NCBI GenBank assembly: GCA_964017195.1
Contig: OZ024890.1
Coordinates: 51,662,341 to 51,726,340, forward strand
Direction of reading: 5' to 3'
Length of the DNA: 64,000 nucleotides
Source of the DNA: Siderastrea radians
Taxonomy: Eukaryota; Cnidaria; Anthozoa; Scleractinia; Rhizangiidae
This document shows positions 45,267 to 54,539 of this stretch, one piece after another; position 1 is the first letter of the stretch, and each line of letters begins with the position of its first letter. The notes under the pieces were generated by a model that was given only the letters and a program-made list of their open reading frames with translations, searched no databases and had not been told where the DNA came from. Both the position numbers and the translations under genes were made by a program.

Positions 45267-48169
45267 GGGTGGTTCCAGAAAATATCCATACCCATACCAC
45301 GAGCGGGCATCTCGGGGTTCCGAAGGGGAGGGGGGGGGTTACGTCGACTGGAATTCCGAGGACATGGGGTGGGTTCATTGGACTGGAATTCCGAAGGCAG
45401 ACGGGGGTTTTCAGGAGAGTAACTTCCAGTTTGGTGTAGTCAAGTCTCTCCAAGAAAAACTCGTCGAAAACGACTTATCTAAGGACAATGATTCACTCGT
45501 AAACACGAGACATGTTCAACTCAATCAACATGCCAGAGACACATTTCAATGGTCATGGTCAATAAGATGTTTATGCTAACATGACGGCTGAAAGCTGTTC
45601 ACTTGCCAGTAGATTGGTCACAAAAGCGATCGTAGGCTTTTCTTCGATTGTTTTGCTCGAATACAATACTGTAGATCCCAGCAAAGGGTTTTCAGCCCCT
45701 ATATTAAAGCAGATATCATCGAGATACATGTGAAATTGTTGTGTTACATACCATACGACGTTCATTGAAAAGGTCAGATTTCACGCGTTATGCAAATTTG
45801 ATGCGCTTTTGATCAGAATACATTCACTATTTTGTACAAATTCTTTTAAAGTTGTCATTGACTTTGAATTTCAATGTGAGTTTCATTTACTATTTGAATT
45901 TTAATCGAAGGATAAAGTGCGGGGAAAAAGTTTGATTTGTTCTCGTGCAATCTATTTGAGGCCGCAGTACAGTATGCAAATTGCGTTCACTGTGAACTAA
46001 AAATAATTGCAGGAAAAAAAGCTTGCTATTTTACTCTAATTCTTTTCCTAACATCATAACCTTCGATTCTTAGTATAGGTTGCATTCAACAGTTGCGCTT
46101 TTGACGGCAGGTTTGAGTCTGGCAAACACAATTATGAATTTCCAATTTCAATTCTGAAATTTTTAGCTTTGTTGTTAAAATTTTACGTCGCATTCGGCAC
46201 GCAAATTATTCACGGCAACCCGCGACACCAAAAATTATAGACACACGTTTAAACATTGGACCAAGCGTTGGAATGACTTCAAAGCCATTTGAGTTTTCTA
46301 ATGTTTAACGGATTATCGGAAGTGTACGTTTTGCCGTGGAAGGTTACAATGTAAAATATCACTCAGTCGGTCGCTGTTTGTCATCACGCAACGTTGATTG
46401 TTTGCTGTGCTGAATGTACGTTTTTAGTTCGCAGTTGCTATAGCAACTGAGAACTATTGGGGCTGTCCTGGCGTAAACAGTCGTGTTAGTGTGTTAACTT
46501 TTTGGCAACAAGCCCACAAAGCCATTCAAAGTAGAATCCTTCGAGGTGTAATTTGAGGGGCTCTTAACCAAGTTTTGCGCAGTCTCTATGGACGAAGAAT
46601 AAATCAGAGTGTTTGGATCCTCGAAAATATCGTAGATTTTGATTTGCAAAGACAACGCAGGAAGGAACCGGAAGGAAAAATTTACTCAGGAGCATGTTAG
46701 GACTCGCTGGTCTTCAGTTTAGGTTGGCGTTCGCCAGCGGGTTAGGAACAGCTGGACGAGGAAAGAAATTGGTTGTTAAGTTGAGTTGCTGTCCGAAAGA
46801 TTGCAAAGACGTCTTTGTGTGTTTATGTTTCTGATCTACAAGTGCAAACATTTCTTTATGCATAAGTTGTCTGGGCGAGATAATTGGTCATAATTAACGA
46901 AGTCCACGAAAGGCGATTGTGTACGTTTGCATTTGGTACGGGTTAAGTTGTAAACTATCAAAAAAAATCATCCACACTTTACAGAGTTCAAGGACTTTAC
47001 TGACAGCTTTCAGTTTGAGTTTTATGTGGTTTACTTTGAGCTGATATATAGTGTATGTTGCTCGGAATTATCGGCCAGTCAGGATTTTCCCCGTACGCGC
47101 GATTTAATGAATTTTAAAAATATTCCATGCATCATTGCCAAAAGAGTCCTGACTCTTTCCCGTTATTGAGCTCTCCAGAATCGACTGTTGTTGAAGTTTT
47201 CTTGGTTTCTGTATTTCATGTCCGCAGTTTAGTTTCGTAGTTCCCACAGTTGAATGTATTCGTGGTTATGACATTGATCTGACGCTTTACTCGTTATTCT
47301 GAACTTCCCAAATGATGTTTGTTCTTTGATGATCACCAGAAAGATTCTTGAAATCCTTGTCATTAAGCTGCAAAAATGTTTTGTGTTTTCTCTCGCTTAG
47401 CCTTTTTAGAACGATTATATTCGTGGTTTCCCTGACACGAAAGCCATATTTAAATAAATTTGATTTTAATAATTCAATTAGTAGAATGTTTACATAGGTG
47501 TAATGTTGGCATGATTTCTGACACGAAAGTAAAATTTTGTCAATCACAAGTTTTTAAATTAACTCAAACAACTTATACACGCAAAAACTAGCCTAACGTC
47601 TGTTTCTCTTTAATTATGTAAGCATTCTTCTACATTCATTCTGTTATTACGAAAAAAACAAAAGATTTCCCAGACTTATGATAGCATATTTCTTTTCAAA
47701 TGCCAGACTACGTTTTCGTGGTTTCCCTGTTATTCTTTAATTTTGAGCTGCCTGTTACCCATTAAATGGTGACGCTCTCTATCATGCAACCAATTCCTGC
47801 TCTTGATAACACTGATATACACTGAACAACAAAGACAGCAGAGACAAAATAGTAGTAACATCTAAAAAACAACTGCGAACTATCCGAACGGATCCGCTCG
47901 TTTTCTTTCGGAGGGAGCGAAAGGATTAATTTCCGTTTAATAAAGGTGTTTGGAATATAGAGAGGGCTTTTCAAATCAGTTGGAAGAAAAAAGCGGCAAT
48001 TCCTAAGGGGGGTTTGAATGATTACGGAATTCCAAAGGCATCGGGGGTAGAACGGTTTGGAATTCTGAGGGCAAGGGGGGGTTGAGCATTTTGGAATTTC
48101 CTAAGGCAAGGGGGGGTCTAGATGAAGACGCCGCCCGTGGTAGGGTATGGATATTTTCTGGAATCACCC
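45267..48169. mobile_element. 2.9-kb non-autonomous TIR element
   Basis: The ends are inverted (GGGTG(G/A)TTCCAGAAAATA, continuing TCCATACCC) and flanked by AAT on both sides, a possible 3-bp target duplication. Both subterminal regions carry G-rich repeats built on GGAATTCC(G/A)A(A/G)GGCA with a 35-40 base period (45,310-45,420 and 48,000-48,120). Inside, about 2.5 kb of AT-rich DNA has no ORF over 100 codons, so the element depends on a transposase from elsewhere. The MITE at 36,913 shares its tip. Confidence 0.6.
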
Positions 48170-48801
48170 AATGTTAGAAAATGTAATCTTGGTGGCATCT
48201 AAGCATCAGGCTTATACTGGCTTAGAATGGACTAGCCTCCCAGAAAATTGAAGTAGACTATGAGGATTCTAAAGAAAAACATCCAAATTCATTCTAAAAT
48301 CCTACAACAATTTGAAACTTGGAAGCATCTCAACCAGTCTGATTAACAAAAATTGACATTGGCAGTTTTAATCAGTGCTTTAGGGGCGCCATATGTACTG
48401 AAATTGCCCCTTTCCCCTGAATGATTCAGAGATGCAGTGGTAGCTACAACAATAACACCTATAAATTCAGTTGCTTCACAAGAAATGACAAAAAATAGAA
48501 TGCCCTACAGCGTGCTTGACAGGCAAAAATTGAGGCCTTCAATGCTCAAAGCCCCTGTGAGATAACTTGACACTGACTACTATTAAACTCATTTACACAT
48601 TTTATGTACTTTTATTTTAATTCGCACTTTATAGCTCTTTCATGCCTACTACATTCCTTGATTGCAGGGCACAATCGCAGTAAGGGGAAAACTTTGCAAA
48701 TTAATACAAAACGACAATAATAGACGAGGAAGCTTATTAAAGCTTATGACTTGTACACCTTTTCAATAACCACAAAACGCAAATAAACAGAGCCTCTTTA
48801 A
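48170..48801. other. Non-coding, right flank of the TIR element
   Basis: No gene or repeat recognised between the 2.9-kb element and the right TIR. Confidence 0.4.
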
Positions 48802-49112
48802 GACAAAAAAAATGGAGAGTATGAACAGTAAGAATCTCTTTACCGCATTCCTGATGCTCGCACATGTCTAACTCGTTTTTTACTTGCCTTTTTCTTCACA
48901 AATGTTTTTAGCTTCGCTTTACTCTGTCCGCCATTTTGTTTCATTTCGCCTCAGCCGTGATCTCGTACCCAGACCTTCTCCATCTCGTCGCCTTAGCCGC
49001 CATTTTGAATACATCTCCATCCTCGTTGGAGACACGTGATCTGCTGTGTGCCAGGGTCTTCTCCCGAGCCGCCGCCATTTTGAAAAGCGAGAAGACCCTG
49101 GGGACGAGGTTG
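48802..49112 (-). repeat. Right terminal inverted repeat of the 26.5-kb element
   Basis: Inverse of 22,643-22,957. Ends CCCTGGGGACGAGGTTG at 49,112. Three CCGCCATTTTG motifs (48,929; 48,997; 49,072) mirror those of the left end. Confidence 0.92.
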
Positions 49113-49121
49113 GGCATATCC
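49113..49121. repeat. Target site duplication, right copy
   Basis: GGCATATCC, identical to 22,634-22,642; gypsy 2 coding resumes from here. Confidence 0.9.
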
Positions 49122-49365
49122 AGATTTTACGCAGCCTTTTCATCTTTATGTCGATGCTAGCCAAACAGGTATTGGAATGACACTAGGCCAAAATATAGAT
49201 AAAAAGGAAACCGTGGTCACTTATGCAGGTAGAGATTTTAATGCAGCAGAAGAATGTAATTACAGTTGCACAGAAAGAGAAGCTCTTGCAGTTATTGATG
49301 GGATAAAATGCTTGCAATCATATTTATGTGGACGGAAATTCTATGTACATACCGATCATAAGAAA

Positions 49366-49528
49366 GATAGAATATTCAGTTTGTCACGAGCGTGGAACAA
49401 AGAAAAAATCTACAAGTCCCCAACAGGAAACGAACTCCTGACCTCCCGTACACCAGTCTGGCGCTCAAACCACTAAGCTACTGGGAGACTCGTGGTGAGC
49501 GAGGTCATATTTACTGAGTTCATAGCGC
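49366..49528 (-). mobile_element. tRNA-derived SINE in gypsy 2
   Basis: On the minus strand the sequence reads like a tRNA head: A box TAGCTTAGTGG (49,480-49,470), anticodon-loop-like spacer, B box AGTTCGTTTCC (49,436-49,426), spaced about 34 bases apart. An unrelated tail follows. It interrupts the RNase H frame of gypsy 2. Ends are approximate and no clear target duplication was found. The internal RNA polymerase III promoter is its expected driver. Confidence 0.65.
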
Positions 49529-49839
49529 TCTCAAATGGCTTATGTCGGTGCAGTAATTCAGCAATTTGATTTTCAAATCATTCATAGACCAGGAATTTCT
49601 AGTGGCAATGCAGACGCACTTACTCGTTGCCCATATGGCACCTGTAGTCTCAATGCTTTATCTAGTGCTGGATTACAAACGGACCAGATTCATGCTTTTC
49701 AAAGGAAAGATCAAGAAATTGGCGAAATTATTGACTACCTAGAAAATGACCAATTACCAGCAGATAACACTCACACCAGGCGTGTTTTGCTAGCATGATA
49801 ATGGGATACTTTACCATTTAGACAAACACATTAGAAAGG

Positions 49840-50113
49840 GACACAAAAACAACCATGCCCAATTAGTTTTACCTCCCCCTTTCGGGTTCGAGGTTTTAGT
49901 TCATGCTCATGATGATCTAACGGGGGGCCACTTCGGTACCTTTAAGACCTATGAGAAACTCAGGCATCATTTCTACTGGCGAGGTATGTACAGGCATGTT
50001 CAACATTGGGTACGTTCGTGCGTTGATTGTGCCACACGAAAAAGGCCTAGGAACAACCCTCGTGCGCTGCTCCTCCCAATACCAGTGTATGGTGCTTTTG
50101 ATAGAATAGCTGC
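49840..50113 (+). pseudogene. Gypsy 2 integrase zinc-binding domain, truncated
   Basis: HAHDDLTGGHFG...KTYEKLRHHFYW and CVDCATRK give the HHCC finger, similar to that of gypsy 1. Homology ends at PVYGAFDRIAA, at the first strand of the catalytic core. The sequence after 50,113 is unrelated, so the catalytic core, C-terminus and 3' LTR are deleted. Confidence 0.75.
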
Positions 50114-51155
50114 AGTGTTGAAAAACAGTCATCCATTTATAAACAGCACTCTTGCGAAATGCAGACATTTACATTTAAACACTATTAAGAGGCGAAACAT
50201 TTTATCTACATGCTGACTTTAATTTAGTGTTAGAACCATTTTGCATTCAAGAACTATCTAGAACAATCTAGAAGTTTTACTGTACCGGTGCAAACAGGTT
50301 TTTCGTAGTTTTTGTGCTAGCGTCAGCTTTTGTGCTCATCAGTTTTTGTGCTTGCGTCAGAGTAAAAACTTTTTGCTATTAGTTTGTTGTGTGTGGTTTC
50401 TGGCCGCCGCGGAGCCTTGTTTGCGTGGTTTTCATCACGCAGATTGTTTGGGTCCCCTCCCAGTCATGTGGTCAGGTAGTACCCCAGTAAAAATAAAGGC
50501 GTGATCACACTTTGGAAATAGCGTGATCACAAAAATATTGTGATCACGCGTGATCACGCCGTGATAGTGATCACACTGTGATAGTAGCGTGATCACAGAA
50601 AGTATTGTGATTACGGCCAGACGAATTTTAGGCCTTGAATCAATCACGGTCAGATGAAAAGAAAATCACGTACGACAAATTTGGAGCCCAATTTCAAGGA
50701 ACCTCGGGTTTTTTTAGCCTCCCACCCCAAACTCGTGTCCCTTTTGTAGTCAGACTCGTTTTCCTGACGATTTCTAAACTTCCTAATTTTGCGAACCAAT
50801 TGTAGTTTTCCTTGGAGTTTCGAGAAAATTATTGGAATTCTGCCGTCGGTAATTTAACTCAGAGCGAATGAAAATATGGGTTCCCATACATTGCAAACGT
50901 TAAAAGCCACATAACTTAATGACTTTTAAGGATGTCCGCGACTTAAGACAAAGATGAATTTCAATCATCTACAAGTCTCTAAGGGTTAACTTATTTTAAT
51001 ATTACGTTTCAAGTTGCATTTGAAATTGATTACACACTCCATTTAAATCGTAATTTAAGCTTCACAGGCAGCTTTACTGAAACACCTATCTATACTGCTT
51101 GAACCAAACTTGAATAATAATTATAATAGTTATAATAAACTAGAACACATATGTA
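50114..51155. other. Non-coding, palindrome cluster
   Basis: No gene. A TTTTTGTGCTAGCGTCAG(C)TTTTGTGCTCATCAG repeat lies at about 50,300-50,365. The GTGATCAC cluster is listed separately. AT-rich after 50.9 kb. Confidence 0.4.
50501..50596. repeat. Cluster of six GTGATCAC palindromes
   Basis: Perfect 8-bp palindromes start at 50,501, 50,523, 50,540, 50,550, 50,567 and 50,589, with spacings of 10, 17 or 22 bases; a degenerate copy (GTGATTAC) is at 50,607. It could be a binding-site array or the terminal array of a repeat. Function unknown. Confidence 0.7.
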
Positions 51156-51380
51156 ATGTTATAAATGATATAAGTCATTTACATGTCTTTAGCAACGATA
51201 CAATGGTCCTTTTTTAGTCGTTGGCAGTGATGTTATAAATGATATAAGTTCTTTAAATGTCTTTAGCAACGATGCAGCAATGGTCCTTTTTTAGTCTTTG
51301 GCAGTGATGTTATAAACGACATAAGTCCTTTAAATGTCTTAAGCAACGATACAATGGTCCTTTTTTAGTCTTTGGCGGTA
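51156..51380. repeat. Tandem repeat, three copies of about 75 bp
   Basis: Units start at 51,156, 51,230 and 51,307, each with ATGTTATAAA(T/C)GA(T/C)ATAAG and ending in GGTCCTTTTTTAGT. Period 74-77. Lies just downstream (3') of the BEN-domain exon. Confidence 0.8.
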
Positions 51381-51397
51381 GTGATGCAATCTTTTCT

Positions 51398-52107
51398 TTA
51401 ATCCTTCTTCATTAGGTTTACCCCTGCCCACACAAAACATCTGTCATTTTGGACCATTCTGCACTTCTCATCAATACATTTTTTAATTATGGCCCACTCA
51501 ACATTTTCATTGGCAGAGAACGTCAGCTCTGTACATTCTTTTACCGCTGCTATTCTGTTTGGGTCCAGCTTTAGAAGTTTGTCGCCTTTCCCTTCAACGC
51601 TTCCTGTCTTTGCCTCATCCCTGCTAAATACAAGTTCGAATAGTTTCAGGGCAAATCCTTTTGCAGTGTGTTTTGGGAGCTGTTCTACCTTTTTCTTTAG
51701 CACGTACACTCCCCGGCTCGGGGAGCCAATAAGCATTGTGGACTGCTTGTCGGCCTCCAGCTCATTACAACGCTTTTGCAATTGGTTTCCCAGTGTGGTC
51801 TTCTGTGGTCGTAATGGGGTTGAAGAAGAAACTGGTGGGCTGTTCGAGTTGAAGGCTTTTGGTGGAGCTGGGACTGGCGGACGTGGTGTTAGTTCAATAC
51901 TTTGCAGCTTGTCTTCAAAACTGTCGTCTACATCATCTACTGATTTATAGTATTTCTTTTTACAGGCTTTACATTTTTCAAATTTGCTGACAGCATCCGT
52001 GAGGTTATGAAGCTGATCAGCCATTGAAGACACTTGATGGAGGATTTTGTCCACTTTTTCTTCCAGCTCCTTGCGATGTAATGTTCCAGTTCTTAAGACT
52101 GAAGAAT
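51398..52107 (-). CDS. BEN-domain protein, last exon
   Basis: Acceptor CCATTTAG at 52,108-52,109, frame open to TAA at 51,398. The open frame has no ATG near its beginning, so it is an exon of a longer gene. Helical N-terminal part (KELEEKVDKILHQVSSMADQ), a CKACKKKY motif, a Pro/Ser-rich linker, then a BEN-like domain at about 51,420-51,740: GVYVLKKKVEQLPKH..., LFELVFSRDE and LDPNRIAAVKECT. BEN domains bind DNA and chromatin factors and are common in cnidarians and in some viruses. The 5' exons were not found within the window. Confidence 0.6.
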
Positions 52108-52155
52108 CTAAATGGCAAAAAAAGAAATTGTCATTAATGTTTTGAGTTCATTGTG

Positions 52156-52236
52156 TTTTTGTGCCTAGTGCTCGTAGAGCCCAAGGCACCATGTTATCGT
52201 GCACACGTGTGTCCATAATTCGGGTTTTTCTCGTAT
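52156..52236 (+). repeat. Dispersed repeat, copy A
   Basis: Begins GTGCCTAGTGCTCGTAGAGC; a directly oriented near copy lies at 54,215-54,298 (about 86% identical by eye). The two copies bracket the EEP and adjacent ORF region. Confidence 0.7.
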
Positions 52237-52242
52237 ACTTCG

Positions 52243-52391
52243 CCAACAACCCGAGACTACTTTCGAGCAATGTTCATTTGATTTTCGTATCCCGAGAAGA
52301 CATGACGTAGATGGCAACCAACAACCCGAGACCACTTTCGAGCAATGTTCGTTTGATTTTCGTATCCCGAGAAGACATGACGTAGATGCGT
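52243..52391. repeat. Tandem duplication, two copies of 75 bp
   Basis: Units at 52,243 and 52,318 (CCAACAACCCGAGAC...), nearly identical. Directly precedes the ORF at 52,402. Confidence 0.8.
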
Positions 52392-52401
52392 ACTTTTTGC
52401 T

Positions 52402-53082
52402 ATGATCGCTCCATGTGCTCACATTGCACATTTGTTCAACGACGTTGGTAAGTTTTCTATGTTTAAGATAAATTTATCTTACTTTCCTTCTAGAGCCAGG
52501 CTCAACTTTCGGTGGATTTTCAAAGAATTTGATCTTAAAATCAACATGAAGGGATTTTTCGAGAATTTTCTTGCTTTATCAGTAAAGAAACTGAAGAAAG
52601 TGTTGATGATTCTTTCCTCGATCACTGGCCGTGGACGAGCGTTTCTTGCCGAATCTTGTCGTTATATGTCTTGTTTAGCGATCAGAAGATGGAATTTCCA
52701 TGCAAAAGTAGCAAATCCGAAGGTAACCAACCAAAAGGTGTACCACGACGATCGTAGTACGCTCGTTGGCGAGTGCTATAAACTCTCTCAGGAGTGCCAA
52801 ACGTCCCTTCGGGGAGCCATAACTAACCTCCCTCGGGAGTGCCAAATGTCCCTTCGGGGAGCCATAACTAAACTCCCTCGGGAGTGCCAAACGAAGTCCC
52901 TTCGGGGAGTTATAAATTTATCAAAAGACAACAATGACCCAACTTCTTTGAAAGCACCAATCAAAGTTGAGCCTTGTTCTAATGAGTTATCAAATAAATG
53001 TAAGCCATGTAATGAAAAATGCAGACACTCTCGACTATGTGTAAAAGATGCTAAATGCAGGATCTGTGTGAGAATAAAATAG
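52402..53082 (+). CDS. Unrecognised ORF with coding minisatellite and Cys-rich end
   Basis: 226-codon ATG-to-TAG frame. Basic N-terminal half (LKINMKGFFENFL, IRRWNFHAKV). At about 52,785-52,915 a 57-bp unit is repeated nearly three times, coding LPRECQ.SLRGAIT units. The C-terminus has eight Cys (CKPCNEKC...CVKDAKCRIC), a possible zinc-binding module. It runs into the EEP frame that begins at 53,055 in another register, so it may be its N-terminal part after a frameshift. No family recognised. Confidence 0.4.
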   Translation: MIAPCAHIAHLFNDVGKFSMFKINLSYFPSRARLNFRWIFKEFDLKINMKGFFENFLALSVKKLKKVLMILSSITGRGRAFLAESCRYMSCLAIRRWNFHAKVANPKVTNQKVYHDDRSTLVGECYKLSQECQTSLRGAITNLPRECQMSLRGAITKLPRECQTKSLRGVINLSKDNNDPTSLKAPIKVEPCSNELSNKCKPCNEKCRHSRLCVKDAKCRICVRIK

Positions 53083-53843
53083 CTGTTAGTGATGATGTGC
53101 GGACAGAAATGCATCGATTGAGAACTGAAGGACAATTGACACTTGCAGTAAACCCATTATATAATGTACCTGAAATTAGTTTGAAAATATGTTATCTTAA
53201 TGCAAGGTCTTTGCATAAGCACATCAAAGATGTACGTGCAGATCTCAACTACTCCAGTACTGATGTAAGCATTTTTGCTGAAAGCAGGTTCTGCAACTTG
53301 GATGACGATAGTTTGTATAATTTAACACATGATAACAAATACAGCATGTTCAGGAATGATGCACCAGCAAGAAATCCTTCCAATATATGACCATATGGAG
53401 GAACTGTAGTTTATAGTTGTCTTGACTACTACTATCCAGGATATCCATATTGTGCTAATACAAATGGCATAGAAATAACAGTTCTAAGATTTATTGTTAT
53501 ACCACATATTTCAATAATTGGAATATATAGGTCTCCTGCACGATCAATAGAACAGTTATGTGCTACACTTCAGAGTATTTTAGATTCACTTCAAACAGAA
53601 GTCAATCTTTTTATTGGTGATTTCAATATTAACTGGTTCAATGTTGCTAATCGTTTGCCACTCTACAATTTCTTTATAAATAACCATGGTTACAGACAAT
53701 TAGTTAAATGTACCACCACAGATAACAATACTTGCATTGATCATATATACACCAACCTACCTGAATCGCAAATTACATTTCAAATTTTAGAAACTTACTT
53801 TTCAGATCACAAAGGAATTTGTGCAATGCTAAACTGTTTTTGA
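53055..53843 (+). pseudogene. EEP (AP-endonuclease-like) domain remnant
   Basis: LKICYLNARSLHKHI at about 53,182, ADVSIFAESR-like, VVYSCLDYY, and IIGIYRSP after a stop at 53,388; then IGDFNINW (about 53,617) and CIDHIYTNLPES and FSDHKGI (about 53,735-53,810), the final Asp-His pair. These are endonuclease/exonuclease/phosphatase motifs as used by LINEs and as a terminal domain in Helentrons. At least one in-frame stop and no RT next to it, so it is a fragment. Which parent element it came from is unclear. Confidence 0.65.
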
Positions 53844-54539
53844 ATTTATCATAGGCTTAAAATAAATGACAAACACTTTCTAGTCATGATAATACTGTAG
53901 CTTTTGATGAAAATTTGCATCTTTGTTCTTTTCAAGCCATCCCTGCACAATTTTTATGGTTACATACTTTTGGACAATGGAAAACCCTTCAGCATCTTCG
54001 TAAGTATTATTTTGATGAGTTTTCTTTGTCGTTTTTAATACGTCAAAATTATTATTTAAATTACTTTCTTTTTTAATTATTAATTAACCACTGCATTCTT
54101 TTTTTAACAGATCATCTTCAATGAAACAAACCAACGCCAATGATTCTCAAGGTATTTTATGCCATTCTTTTCATCATAAAACTTATCAATAACTTTATAA
54201 AATATACAAATTAATTTTTGTGCCTAGTGGTCGTAGAGCCCAAAGCACCATGTTATCGTGCATACGTGTGTGTCCGTAACTCAGGTTTTTTTTGTATTCT
54301 TTTTTTAGATGTTGAAATACAGGGATTTATTTTTTTCTCAGCGCGTGAGCGGGCAAGATGAACCAAATCCTGCAATCTGATTGGTTCCGGGAGCGGGCGG
54401 AATTTTCCGATCTTGACCGCGGTCAACGGAACGGGCCGCGGGGAATTTGCGTGACGAGCAAGGTTTCAGTTATGTAACTTTGCAAGGCTAATTGAATTTT
54501 GCAGTAAACAGGTTTACATACTCAAAACAATTCTTAAGA
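53844..54539. other. Non-coding region upstream of the Crypton-type gene
   Basis: AT-rich. Holds copy B of the dispersed repeat at 54,215-54,298. A GC-rich stretch at 54,360-54,450 just before the recombinase gene probably contains its promoter. Confidence 0.4.
54215..54298 (+). repeat. Dispersed repeat, copy B
   Basis: Direct repeat of 52,156-52,236, about 86% identical by eye; the 3' part runs into a T-tract. Confidence 0.7.

Larger units (their letters stand above)
22643..49112. mobile_element. 26.5-kb TIR DNA transposon with DUF6589-like and RecQ-like genes
   Basis: Bounded by long inverted repeats beginning CAACCTCGTCCCCAGGG and by a 9-bp target duplication, inserted in gypsy 2. Its own genes are a divergent pair: a ZAD/DUF6589-like multi-exon gene on the minus strand (40,961 to 23,797) and a RecQ-like helicase on the plus strand (41,351-43,116). 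About 5 kb of DIRS element, 2.9 kb of a TIR element, and probably the 34-38.5 kb block are later insertions, so the unit was perhaps 14-18 kb. A transposase-like gene plus helicase recalls what I remember as helicase-bearing Academ elements (AcademH), but I cannot confirm this here. A 9-bp duplication and long TIRs would also fit Mutator-like elements. Confidence 0.8.
49113..49798 (+). pseudogene. Gypsy 2 RNase H remainder and connection, interrupted by a SINE
   Basis: RNase H resumes at AYPDF with PFHLYVDAS (catalytic Asp), TEREALAVI and VHTDHK, followed by a SINE insertion. It continues after the SINE with QQFDFQIIHRPGISSGNADAL (about 49,558-49,620), where the last catalytic Asp lies. The open frame then runs into the RT-integrase linker and stops at 49,796. 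Conserved residues between the SINE and VGAVIQQF seem to be missing. Confidence 0.8.
17301..50113 (+). mobile_element. Ty3/gypsy retrotransposon 2, split by a 26.5-kb insertion
   Basis: Gag, protease and RT lie at 17.6-22.64 kb; the RNase H domain breaks off after ILAYP at 22,642 and continues at 49,113 with the matching residues (AYPDF.QPFHLYVDAS). The linker and integrase zinc domain follow to 50,113, after which integrase homology stops abruptly, so the 3' part and LTR are missing. A possible PBS (TGGAGTTAAACCGGG) is near 17,323. All frames contain stops or shifts, so the element was already dead or has decayed since. The split gives a clear relative age: gypsy 2 was there before the TIR element. 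Confidence 0.85.

Noticed and set aside
49366..49528. A functional tRNA gene
   Set aside because: A and B boxes are present, but the acceptor stem does not pair and a non-tRNA tail follows; a SINE fits better.
50501..50596. Dam-methylation (GATC) control region as in bacteria
   Set aside because: The context is a eukaryotic repeat region; there is no origin or dnaA-type signal.
51156..51380. CRISPR-like array
   Set aside because: Units are contiguous tandem copies without unique spacers, and the genome is eukaryotic.
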